A stretch of DNA of 64,000 nt, taken from Arthrobacter sp. 18067 (GTDB lineage Bacteria > Actinomycetota > Actinomycetes > Actinomycetales > Micrococcaceae). Shown piece by piece: positions 7,810-15,322 of this stretch. A program made the translations under genes and the position numbers. Each line of letters opens with the position of its first letter. Position 1 is the first letter of the stretch. The notes beneath the pieces were generated by a model. That model was not told the origin of the DNA. It did not search any database and saw nothing but the letters and a program-made list of their open reading frames with translations. Location: contig NZ_CACSJJ010000025.1 in assembly GCF_902706295.1 (NCBI RefSeq), positions 1 through 64,000 on the forward strand. The letters are read 5' to 3'.

Positions 7810-9045
7810 ATGCGTCCGATGCAGCACTCCAGCAAACTCCAGAACGTCCGCTATGAACTCCGCGGTCCCATCCTCCAGGCTGCCAAAGCCATGGAGGCCG
7901 AGGGACACCGGATCCTCAAGATGAACCTTGGGGACACCGCACCGTTCGGTTTGGAGGCTCCGGAGTCTGTTGTGGTGGACATGATCCACCACCTCCGCGG
8001 CGCGCAGGGCTACAGCGATTCCAAGGGCATCTTCTCCGCCCGCACCGCTATCTCGCAGTACTACCAAACCCGCGGGCTGATGACCATCGGCGTCGAGGAC
8101 GTCTTCATTGGCAACGGCGTCAGCGAGCTTATTTCCATGACCCTGCAGGCGTTCATGGAGAATGGCGACGAAATCCTCATCCCCGCCCCGGACTACCCGC
8201 TCTGGACTGCCGCCGTGACGCTCACCGGCGGCCAGGCCGTGCATTACCTGTGTGATGAGGACGAGAACTGGTGGCCGGACATGGCCGACGTCGAAGCGAA
8301 GATCACCCCGCGCACGCGTGGGATTGTCATCATCAACCCGAACAACCCCACCGGCGCTGTCTACCCGCGGCACATCCTGGAGCAGTTCGCGTCACTGGCA
8401 CGGAAACACGACCTTGTCCTGTTCTCCGATGAGATCTACGAGAAAATCCGCTACGTCGATGCACCTCACATCCACACCGCCGCCGTGGCTGAGGATGTGT
8501 GCGTCCTGACGTTCAGCGGGCTGTCGAAGGCGTACCGCATGCCCGGCTACCGGGCCGGGTGGGTTGCCGTCACCGGGCCGTTGACTGCGACGGCGGCCTA
8601 CCGTGAGTCCTTGGAACTGCTGGCCTCACTGCGGTTATGCGCCAACGTCCCGGCCCAGCACGCCATCCAAACCTGCCTTGGCGGGTATCAAAGCATCGAA
8701 GCCCTCATCCGTCCCGGCGGCCGACTGCGCGAGCAACGGGACCTGGCGTGGAAGCTGTTGACGGCGATCCCGGGCGTCAGCTGTGTCCCCGCGGCCGGCG
8801 CCATGTACCTCTTCCCCCGCCTGGACCCGGAGATCTACCCCATTGCCTCGGACGAGAAGTTCGTCCTGCAACTCCTGCAGGAGCAGAAGATCCTGGTCTC
8901 TCACGGAACGGCCTTCAACTGGCCCACGACTGACCATTTCCGCTTCGTGATCCTCCCGGACGTAGGAGACATCGAGGAAGCGGTGCGCCGCATCTCCACC
9001 TACCTCGCCGCGTACCGGAACCGCCCCACAGACGCACCCAACTAA
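7810..9045 (+). CDS. alaA: Alanine transaminase AlaA-like, PLP-dependent aminotransferase
   Basis: A class I/II aminotransferase of 411 residues that follows Escherichia coli AlaA closely: SSKLQNVRYELRGPI at the N-terminus, AQGYSDSKGIFSAR, NGVSELI, IINPNNPTGAVYPR, and the PLP lysine in TFSGLSKAYRMPGYRAGW. It interconverts pyruvate plus glutamate and alanine plus 2-oxoglutarate in the cytoplasm. I start it at the ATG at 7810 because the AlaA N-terminal block begins there; an in-frame start at 7774 adds an unrelated dozen residues. It lies 43 bases after the injection-system operon and is probably a separate unit. Its stop codon lies inside the left arm of a long inverted repeat. Confidence 0.93.
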   Translation: MRPMQHSSKLQNVRYELRGPILQAAKAMEAEGHRILKMNLGDTAPFGLEAPESVVVDMIHHLRGAQGYSDSKGIFSARTAISQYYQTRGLMTIGVEDVFIGNGVSELISMTLQAFMENGDEILIPAPDYPLWTAAVTLTGGQAVHYLCDEDENWWPDMADVEAKITPRTRGIVIINPNNPTGAVYPRHILEQFASLARKHDLVLFSDEIYEKIRYVDAPHIHTAAVAEDVCVLTFSGLSKAYRMPGYRAGWVAVTGPLTATAAYRESLELLASLRLCANVPAQHAIQTCLGGYQSIEALIRPGGRLREQRDLAWKLLTAIPGVSCVPAAGAMYLFPRLDPEIYPIASDEKFVLQLLQEQKILVSHGTAFNWPTTDHFRFVILPDVGDIEEAVRRISTYLAAYRNRPTDAPN

Positions 9046-9104
9046 GTCGCAGCACATGCCGTTTTGAGCGCTCACAACGCCCTGATCTGCGACCTACTTG
9101 GGTG
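9035..9104. repeat. Intergenic inverted repeat, copy 1 of 3
   Basis: An imperfect palindrome of about 70 bases. The left arm begins CACCCAACTAAGTCGCAG and the right arm, read in reverse complement, begins CACCCAAGTAGGTCGCAG; both converge on a centre of the form GTTTTGAGC-GCTCACAAC. The left arm includes the alaA stop codon. Two related elements lie at 16743-16808 and 41138-41207, each directly after a metabolic gene. It could be a terminator or a REP-like element; this copy is the most degenerate in its middle part. Confidence 0.8.
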
Positions 9105-9118
9105 GGGCCGGTCGAAAG

Positions 9119-9145
9119 TGTCACACTTCCGGCGTCGGATCCGAC
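9119..9145 (+). promoter_or_regulatory. Predicted ECF41 sigma-factor promoter
   Basis: TGTCACA at 9119-9125, a 16-base spacer and CGAC at 9142-9145 match the form TGTCACA-N16-CGTC described for ECF41-type sigma factors. The element lies about 40 bases upstream of the AhpD-like gene that forms the conserved partner of the ECF41 gene immediately downstream, so autoregulation of the pair is likely. Confidence 0.75.
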
Positions 9146-9183
9146 ATCCCTGATGTAAGACTCCATCGCTGAAGGGAAACATC

Positions 9184-9642
9184 ATGCCCCGCATCAACAT
9201 CGGCCGCAGCAACAAACTCGGTTACGCCGCCGTCATCGGGCTGGAAGGCTACGCCCGCAAGTCAGTCGACCCGGATCTGTATGAACTGATCAAGCTCCGC
9301 GCCTCCATCCTCAACGGCTGTGGTTTCTGCGTGGACATGCACGCCACGGACGGCGGCAAGCGCGGGATTCCCGCCCGCAAACTGCATGCCGTCGCAGCGT
9401 GGCAGCATTCGAAGGTGTTCTTCGATGCCCGCGAGCAAGCGGTACTGGCCCTCACGGACGCCGTGACACAGCTCGGCCCTGAGACGGTCACCGACGAAAT
9501 CTGGAACGCGGCGGCCACGCATTTCGACGACAGCCAGATGGGTGGCCTGATCCTGGCCATCTCCACCATCAACGTCTGGAACCGGATTGCGATCAGCACG
9601 CAAATGGAGCCGCCTTTGGATGAGAAGAACCCGCTGGTCTGA
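9184..9642 (+). CDS. AhpD/carboxymuconolactone decarboxylase-like protein (ECF41 partner)
   Basis: A 152-residue protein of the alkylhydroperoxidase D-like family. It has the redox motif CGFC at residues 46-49 followed by His53, which in AhpD-like proteins carry out thiol-dependent peroxide reduction. It is preceded by a GAAGGGA ribosome-binding site and is followed after 17 bases by an ECF41 sigma-factor gene. ECF41 genes are typically paired with a carboxymuconolactone decarboxylase, oxidoreductase or epimerase gene that they regulate, and a matching promoter lies upstream. The physiological substrate is unknown. Confidence 0.88.
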   Translation: MPRINIGRSNKLGYAAVIGLEGYARKSVDPDLYELIKLRASILNGCGFCVDMHATDGGKRGIPARKLHAVAAWQHSKVFFDAREQAVLALTDAVTQLGPETVTDEIWNAAATHFDDSQMGGLILAISTINVWNRIAISTQMEPPLDEKNPLV

Positions 9643-9659
9643 GCGGTAGCGTTGGCAGC

Positions 9660-10562
9660 ATGACTCTTGGGGTGTCGGCCACTGCGGCGTGGCAGAGTGA
9701 ACGGAACCGGCTGCTGGGGATCGCGTACCGGATGCTTGGAGATTTCGGCCATGCAGAGGACGTCGTCTCCGAGGTTGCGATCGACGCCGTCCGGCAGGAG
9801 CGGAAGGCGGAGTCCCGGGTGGATTCCTGGCCCGCATGGCTGACCACCGTGTGCGTGCGGCGATCTGTAGATCGCGTCCGCCAACTCGCCGCAGCGAGGG
9901 AAGACTACATTGGCCCGTGGCTGCCCGAGCCGCTGGATACGGCCACACTCCCGGAGGAAACGGTGGCCAACCGCGAGCTCTTGTCATTGACCTTGCTGCA
10001 CCTCGCCGAGCAATTGGCCCCGGAGGCGCGGGCAGCGTTGGTGCTGCACCGCGCCTTCGGGATGTCCGCCCCGGAAATCGCGGAAATCCTGGAGAAGACA
10101 CCCGCCGCTGTGCGCCAGATGATTTCCCGCGCAGAACGACGTCTGGACATCGACCCGGAAGCCCCCGCTCCCCGGGCGAAGGACCGGGCCGCATTGGACA
10201 AGCTGGTGCACGCCATTGAACAGGGCGAGCTTGAGACCGTGGTGGCCATGCTTGATCGGGACGCCATCCTATGGGCCGACGGCGGCGGCAAGGTCAAGAG
10301 CGCCATGAACCCGCTGTTCGGGGCGGCAAGGATCGCGCGCTTCTTTGCGGGCATCCTCGGCAAAGCGGTGGACTTCGATCCAGTGCGGCCGGTCCGCGCC
10401 GAAATCGTCGAGGTCAACGGCGAAGCGGCCCTGGTGCTCAGGCATCACGGCCGCGCGGACATCGTGACGATCGATTGCGGACCGGACGGGACCATCCGGG
10501 AGCTGCGGCAGCTTTCCAACCCGGACAAGCTGACGCGGCTTTCGCTTGTCCTTAGTTCCTAG
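9660..10562 (+). CDS. ECF41-family RNA polymerase sigma factor (SigJ-like)
   Basis: A 300-residue sigma factor. Region 2 occupies roughly residues 10-75 and region 4 about 105-165 (EIAEILEKTPAAVRQMISRAERRL). The three ECF41 marks are all present: WLPEP at 87-91 in the linker, DGGGK at 207-211 and NPDKL at 287-291 in the C-terminal SnoaL-like extension, which acts as an internal activity switch instead of an anti-sigma factor. It is co-transcribed with the AhpD-like gene. The last four bases overlap the stop of the convergent membrane-protein gene. Confidence 0.93.
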   Translation: MTLGVSATAAWQSERNRLLGIAYRMLGDFGHAEDVVSEVAIDAVRQERKAESRVDSWPAWLTTVCVRRSVDRVRQLAAAREDYIGPWLPEPLDTATLPEETVANRELLSLTLLHLAEQLAPEARAALVLHRAFGMSAPEIAEILEKTPAAVRQMISRAERRLDIDPEAPAPRAKDRAALDKLVHAIEQGELETVVAMLDRDAILWADGGGKVKSAMNPLFGAARIARFFAGILGKAVDFDPVRPVRAEIVEVNGEAALVLRHHGRADIVTIDCGPDGTIRELRQLSNPDKLTRLSLVLSS

Positions 10563-11371
10563 TCCCCCGCCGAGCCACTCACGCGAAGGGCGTTGATGAT
10601 CGCCGGGATGGAGGCGATCAGCATGATCAACGCCCACACCAGCGCCACCACCACGGTGATCAGGGCCCAAAATTGGTCCCCGATGGACACCAGCGGTCCA
10701 GGCAGGAAGCCGTGAATGACGCCCAGAACTACCTGAAGCAGCACGGACACCGCCAGCAGGACTACCAAACCTGTGACCTTCAAGAACTTCGGCTGGCTCA
10801 AAACAAGCAGCACCGCGAACACGATCTTGAGCAGCAGAAGCAGGCCCAGAATCGCCGCAGCCTGGCCCTTGGGAAAGCTCCCCCACAGGGCCAGGTACGC
10901 GATGGTTCCAAAAGGAGCTGCCACGAAGAGCCCGATCATGAGGAACAGTTTCGCCAACGCCAGCATCGCCGTGAGGAATGCAGCGATAACCCACAGCAGC
11001 GTCACGATCAGGGTGGCAAGGCCCTGAACACGCCCATAGGTCCGAAGGTCCATGATCAGGCTGAGCCCCAGCATCACCACGGTGAACAGCAAAAGCCCAT
11101 CCAGGAATGCCAGAAAACCAATCCCGGCACCTGGAGGATCAGAGTCCGCCCGCTGCGTCTTGAGGAAAACATCCAGCGGAACGCCCAGCTTGTTGGCGTC
11201 GGCGGCGGAGACGGGCTCGACGGCGGCCTGGCCCAGCAGGAGCGACATGCCCACCTCGGCCAGGACTACTACGGCGAAGACAACCAGTGCCGCGTAGAAG
11301 AAGGGACGGCGCAGGGCATCCGGGTCAGGCCCGCTGCGGAACCCCTCACGAATTGACCACGCTGCGGCCAT
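10559..11371 (-). CDS. Polytopic membrane protein, unknown function
   Basis: A 270-residue protein with about six hydrophobic segments (for example FFYAALVVFAVVVLAEVGM, FLAFLDGLLLFTVVMLGLSL, AAILGLLLLLKIVFAVLLVL). I recognise no family motif. Its ATG lies 26 bases inside the end of the preceding His-rich membrane-protein gene, and both follow the copper amine oxidase gene closely on the same strand, so they form a three-gene unit. It may serve copper delivery or amine uptake for the oxidase, but that is inference from position only. The 3' end overlaps the sigma-factor gene convergently by four bases. Confidence 0.75.
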   Translation of the reverse strand: MAAAWSIREGFRSGPDPDALRRPFFYAALVVFAVVVLAEVGMSLLLGQAAVEPVSAADANKLGVPLDVFLKTQRADSDPPGAGIGFLAFLDGLLLFTVVMLGLSLIMDLRTYGRVQGLATLIVTLLWVIAAFLTAMLALAKLFLMIGLFVAAPFGTIAYLALWGSFPKGQAAAILGLLLLLKIVFAVLLVLSQPKFLKVTGLVVLLAVSVLLQVVLGVIHGFLPGPLVSIGDQFWALITVVVALVWALIMLIASIPAIINALRVSGSAGD

Positions 11372-11834
11372 GGGTCAATTGTGCCACCTCGGCCACCCGG
11401 CGTCGAAGCCGCGCTACCAGCGTGGCGGCGAGTAACGCCGTCGTGATTTCCAGCCCGATCACCAGCAACAGTCCGGCGGCGCCGGAGGAAACAACCATGC
11501 CGGATGAAGCAACAGCGTTCGACGCCGGTCCCCCGCCGTGCGCGTGGCCGGAACCACCTGCTCCCAGCAGCAGGACAGCGTGGAGGCCAACCATTGCCAG
11601 GGCTGAAATGGTCACTTGATGCAGTGCGCCGACCCTGCTGTGGCGCCAGATGTGAACAGTGCACGGGATGCACACGGCGGCCAAGCCGATCATGAGGATG
11701 CCCAGCCAGGCGTCGTGGTGTCCCGAAGCCGCCAGCCAGAGATGTACCAGGCAGGACACAGCGGTGAGCGCCGCGCAGATCCGGGGGTGCAGGACAGGCC
11801 CGGCTGCCCGGACCCGTCCTGCGACGATTGTCAT
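11346..11834 (-). CDS. Small His-containing membrane protein downstream of the amine oxidase
   Basis: A 162-residue protein with about four membrane segments. Several potential metal ligands lie in or near them: CLVHLWLAASGHHDAW, CIPCTVHIWRH and a GSGHAHGGG loop near residue 95. It starts 17 bases after the stop of the copper amine oxidase gene and overlaps the next membrane-protein gene. The His and Cys pattern next to a copper enzyme makes copper binding or transport a reasonable guess, but no established family motif is visible. Confidence 0.75.
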   Translation of the reverse strand: MTIVAGRVRAAGPVLHPRICAALTAVSCLVHLWLAASGHHDAWLGILMIGLAAVCIPCTVHIWRHSRVGALHQVTISALAMVGLHAVLLLGAGGSGHAHGGGPASNAVASSGMVVSSGAAGLLLVIGLEITTALLAATLVARLRRRVAEVAQLTHGRSVVNS

Positions 11835-11851
11835 GTCGGTGGCCCGCGGCT

Positions 11852-13816
11852 TTAGTGGCAGTGCCCGGCGGACCCGCCGTGCTCTTCGCCGGAAGCAGCG
11901 GTGCTGTGGCAGCTAGAACCCGACGAGTTGGCCGGCACGTCAAGGACGGGGCTGCGGTCGAAGAAGCCCTCGGGGCGAAGCTTGAAGCCAACTGTGTCCA
12001 CCGGCATGATGGGCCAGTCCTCCACTCGTGGGAAGTGTGTGAGGCCAAAGGTGTGCCACACAACAATGTCTTGGCCGTCGATGTCGCGGTCCTGGGCAAT
12101 GTAGGCGGGCAGGCCCCCTCCGCCGGAGTGCTGGTTGACGAAGTCACCGGTGGGGTAGCGCTCGTCGTCGGAGTAGCGTGTGACCCACAGGTCCTTGGTA
12201 GCGAAAGCGGCGCGCTTCGCGATGGACGAGCCCGGGTCTGCCAGCAGTGTGGGCTGGTTTTCTGCGTGAAGCTTGTAGCCGACGGGCTCGCCGAGACGAT
12301 TCCTGGACTCCGGGTTGGAGATGATCCAGGTCCGCCCTGCGCGGGCGTCGGCTTCACGGACGGCTTCTGATTCTTTGGTCAGGAGTGTGCGCTTGCGGGA
12401 GAACGCGTTGCCACGTTCATTGCCTTCACCCATGGCCTGGCGGACCACGTCTTCTTCCTCCACGCGGTTGGTGAAGCCATCAAGGGCCATGTCCAGCCGG
12501 GCGCTGAAGAGGTGCTGGTGAAACGGGGCGCCCAGTCCGGGTGCCAGTTGGGAGATGTTGTCCGAGCCGCCTTCCGGGAAGGCGCTGGTGAAGACGACTC
12601 CAGTGGCCTTGGCTTCGAATTCGATGGTGCCGTCCAGGTAGAGGTACCAGTAGAAGCCGTAGTCGTAGTTGCCCACGGTGGTGAAGAAGGAGATCACCAG
12701 GCGGCGGTTGCGGCGGGTGTAGTTGATGCCGCTCCAGAGGTCGGAGTGCTTGGAGAGGATGCCCCAGTCTTCCTCGTGCATGCAGATGCCGTTGCGGATC
12801 TCCCGGGGGTTGCCGAAGGCATCGCTGATGACCGGGCTGAGGTAGGTGATGTCACCCAGGCAGTCGCAGCCGAGTTCAAGGGAGTTGGCGTATTGGCCCA
12901 CCAGGTATTCGCCGGTGTCGAAGTAGTTCTGCCATGACCGAATGGGCGAAGGATCACCGTACGGCACCACCATCTCGGCGATCGAGGCGCGGTTGATGAT
13001 GGGCCGCTTCTTGTCTCCATCCTGGAAGGCCAGGTTGTGGAGGACAACTCCTTCGCGGACATCGAAGCCCACATCCACGCTCCACTTTTCCCACTCCACG
13101 TGGTTGCTGCCAGTGACGGTGAAGCTGGGCCCTTCCGGCTGGGTGATGCTGATGGGCTTCTGGGTGGTGCGGAGTGGGCCGGTGAGTTCCGGATCGGTGT
13201 AGTTTCCGTGTTCCGCCGGGATCGGCATGGCGCCGAGGTCGATCACCTGGGTGACTTCCTTGTTCACCACGTCCACGTAAGCCACCAGCCCGTCCACGGG
13301 GTGGGCCCAGGCGCTGTCCTCCGGGAAGTCCTGCACAAAGGCCAGTCCGCGGAGGATGCGGCGGCCGCGTTCTTCTTCATATTCAAAGTAGCCGGCGGAC
13401 AGCGGAGCAACGCGGACTTTTTCCACGTCCAGGTCCCGGGCCGCAAGGGCAGCCAGCCAGCGCTCATCCGTGGCCAGGAGCGACTCGACTACCTCGAATT
13501 CCTCTTCGAGCACGGGGAGTTCACCGGAGACTTTGGTGTCCAGTTCCGTTGCCGAAAGGACCTCGCCACGGGTGACGGAGACCAGGACGTCGGTGGGAGC
13601 ACCGCCGGAAATGTCGTGGAGGAAAACGCGGAAGCGGCGGTCCAGCTCCGTGGCGCCACGGGAGGGATCCACCAGGCCCAGGTAGGCGATCCGCTTCTCC
13701 GCGCCCAGGTGTCCGGCGGCCTGCAGGATCCCCTGAACCTTGGAGATTTCGGCGCCCGTTGCCAGGCCGTACTGTGTTTCCTCGATGGCGACTGTCTCAG
13801 TTGCTGTGGGCGTCAT
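11852..13816 (-). CDS. Copper amine oxidase (phenylethylamine/tyramine oxidase)
   Basis: A 654-residue primary-amine oxidase closely resembling the Arthrobacter globiformis phenylethylamine oxidase over its whole length. The topaquinone precursor tyrosine is Tyr384 in TTVGNYDYGFYWY, and copper ligands are the His pair in GAPFHQHLFSARLD near residues 433 and 435 plus the His in GLTHFPRVEDWP. It converts primary aromatic amines to aldehydes, ammonia and hydrogen peroxide. The C-terminus carries an unusual Ser, Cys and His-rich tail (SCHSTAASGEEHGGSAGHCH). It diverges from a TetR gene across a palindromic operator, and an aldehyde dehydrogenase gene nearby could take the product. Confidence 0.95.
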   Translation of the reverse strand: MTPTATETVAIEETQYGLATGAEISKVQGILQAAGHLGAEKRIAYLGLVDPSRGATELDRRFRVFLHDISGGAPTDVLVSVTRGEVLSATELDTKVSGELPVLEEEFEVVESLLATDERWLAALAARDLDVEKVRVAPLSAGYFEYEEERGRRILRGLAFVQDFPEDSAWAHPVDGLVAYVDVVNKEVTQVIDLGAMPIPAEHGNYTDPELTGPLRTTQKPISITQPEGPSFTVTGSNHVEWEKWSVDVGFDVREGVVLHNLAFQDGDKKRPIINRASIAEMVVPYGDPSPIRSWQNYFDTGEYLVGQYANSLELGCDCLGDITYLSPVISDAFGNPREIRNGICMHEEDWGILSKHSDLWSGINYTRRNRRLVISFFTTVGNYDYGFYWYLYLDGTIEFEAKATGVVFTSAFPEGGSDNISQLAPGLGAPFHQHLFSARLDMALDGFTNRVEEEDVVRQAMGEGNERGNAFSRKRTLLTKESEAVREADARAGRTWIISNPESRNRLGEPVGYKLHAENQPTLLADPGSSIAKRAAFATKDLWVTRYSDDERYPTGDFVNQHSGGGGLPAYIAQDRDIDGQDIVVWHTFGLTHFPRVEDWPIMPVDTVGFKLRPEGFFDRSPVLDVPANSSGSSCHSTAASGEEHGGSAGHCH

Positions 13817-13852
13817 GGCTGCCTCTTGTCCGGGACCTATGATGGTCAGGAT

Positions 13853-13878
13853 TTATTTTCTATAGGTGTAGAGAATAA
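13853..13878. promoter_or_regulatory. Palindromic operator between amine oxidase and TetR
   Basis: The 26-bp dyad TTATTTTCTA-TAGGTG-TAGAGAATAA has arms matching at nine of ten positions and lies in the 122-bp divergent intergenic region, 37 bases upstream of the oxidase ATG. It is AT-rich against its surroundings, and its size suits a TetR dimer. The adjacent TetR product is the obvious candidate to bind it. Confidence 0.7.
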
Positions 13879-13938
13879 CCAAAACGTAAGATGGGTCACA
13901 AGACCTGTCCGCCATTTATTTTTCCGGGAGCCCACACA

Positions 13939-14529
13939 GTGCCAAAGATTGTGGACCACGATCAGCGACGCCTCGAACTGGTGGACGCAACGTGGCGGAT
14001 CATCGCGAGGCTGGGCATGGAAGGCGCCACCATGCGGGAAATTGCCGAAGAAGCCGGTTTCGCCAACGGTGCGTTGAAGCCCTACTTCCCCACCAAGGAC
14101 CTGCTGCTGACCTCGGCCTTCGGGCACGTGTTCAACCGCACCAACCTGCGCATCGCCACCATGACCGAAGGGCTCTCGGGCGTCGCTGCGCTCCGCGCGT
14201 TCTGCGCCGAAGTGCTGCCTTTGGATGAGGAACGCGTCAACGAAGCCCGGATCGTCATCCCGTTCTGGCAGAAGGCGCTCAACGACGCTGACATGGCAGC
14301 CCTCCACAGCGAATCCATGAACCAGTGGCACATCACCATCACCGCTCATAGCGCAGCAGCCCGGGCGGCCGGCGAGATCAAGACCCCCATCGGGGACGCC
14401 GCCGTCGCCGATCACCTGCTCAACATGATGCTCGGCGCGCAGATCGTGGCGGCACTATCCCCGGCGGAACACTTTTCGCAGGACTTGGCAGGGCAGTTGG
14501 ATAACTACCTGGCCCTGCTGGTGGGTTAG
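13939..14529 (+). CDS. TetR/AcrR-family transcriptional regulator of amine catabolism
   Basis: The GTG at 13939 is preceded by GGGAG at eight bases and gives the classic start MPKIVDHDQRR, so I prefer it to the longer reading from 13891. The product is 196 residues. The helix-turn-helix lies near residues 25-50 (MEGATMREIAEEAGFANGALKPYFPTK); the rest is the ligand-binding domain. It diverges from the copper amine oxidase gene and probably represses it until an amine or aldehyde is present. The last four bases overlap the LysE gene convergently. Confidence 0.85.
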   Translation: MPKIVDHDQRRLELVDATWRIIARLGMEGATMREIAEEAGFANGALKPYFPTKDLLLTSAFGHVFNRTNLRIATMTEGLSGVAALRAFCAEVLPLDEERVNEARIVIPFWQKALNDADMAALHSESMNQWHITITAHSAAARAAGEIKTPIGDAAVADHLLNMMLGAQIVAALSPAEHFSQDLAGQLDNYLALLVG

Positions 14530-15161
14530 CTTGTAGCGCCCGACGCCACCACGCCGACGCCCAGCCCGGCGATCACGCCGCTGCTGACACGCTCGACGAC
14601 GGTGCTCACCTTGGGCCGCTTGAGCCACCGCATCGCTTTGAATGCCACCACGGCGATCATCGAGAGATACGCAAAGGCAATGACGGCAACAACTACGCCC
14701 AGAATCAGGGAAGTGCCCATGGTGTCCCCGCCGTGCGGGATGAACTGCGGAACGACAGCCAGGTAGAACAAGCCCACCTTCGGGTTGAGGAGCGTAGACA
14801 GGGCACCTGCTCCCAGGGCGGAGAGCCGGCTGTACGGGAGCGGCGCCTCCGCGGCGGACCCGTCCGCTGTGGCTGCCTTCCGGGACTTGATGAACGAAGA
14901 TACGCCCAGGTACAGCAAGTACAGGCCGCCGGCGATCTTGACCCAGCGGAACAGTTCCGCGGACTGTTCAAGGATGGCGGCCAAACCGACGCCCACCAGC
15001 GCCGCCCAGGCAATCGCGCCAACTGCAGACCCTGCCGCCGCAGCAATTCCCGCGCTGGGACGGTTCAATGCAATGCGCAGCACCAGGAACGTGTCCGGAC
15101 CGGGCGTGACGGACAGGACAAGGCAGAGGCCAGCGAAGGCAGCAAGGGAAGCAAGAGTCAC
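14526..15161 (-). CDS. LysE/RhtB-family amino-acid exporter
   Basis: A 211-residue inner-membrane protein with six hydrophobic helices. The family signature is the N-terminal SVTPGPDTFLVLRIAL, then GSAVGAIAWAALVGVGLA and LYLLYLGVSSF, with LLNPKVGLFYLAVVPQF in the second half. Members export amino acids or homoserine-lactone-like metabolites. The substrate is not predictable; the position between the TetR and aldehyde dehydrogenase genes suggests a link to amine or amino-acid catabolism. Confidence 0.88.
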   Translation of the reverse strand: MTLASLAAFAGLCLVLSVTPGPDTFLVLRIALNRPSAGIAAAAGSAVGAIAWAALVGVGLAAILEQSAELFRWVKIAGGLYLLYLGVSSFIKSRKAATADGSAAEAPLPYSRLSALGAGALSTLLNPKVGLFYLAVVPQFIPHGGDTMGTSLILGVVVAVIAFAYLSMIAVVAFKAMRWLKRPKVSTVVERVSSGVIAGLGVGVVASGATS

Positions 15162-15187
15162 AAGACCGATTATCAGTCAGGACGCCC

Positions 15188-15204
15188 CGAACGGAAAGCG
15201 TTCG
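15188..15204. promoter_or_regulatory. Dyad CGAACG-N5-CGTTCG upstream of lysE
   Basis: A perfect 6-bp inverted repeat with a 5-base spacer (CGAACGGAAAGCGTTCG) 27 bases upstream of the LysE start, in the divergent region between lysE and the aldehyde dehydrogenase gene. The size and centre suit a dimeric regulator, but no regulator can be assigned. The remainder of the 161-base region shows no other structure I recognise. Confidence 0.45.
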
Positions 15205-15322
15205 CTTCCCGTCAAGGGCTGTTCGTCCAACGACAAGGCCCTGACGCGTGACGCCGACCACACTGGAAACATCGCCGCGTGCCTCACTGGCCGCCAAGAC
15301 TTACTACCCGAGCGGAGTACCA

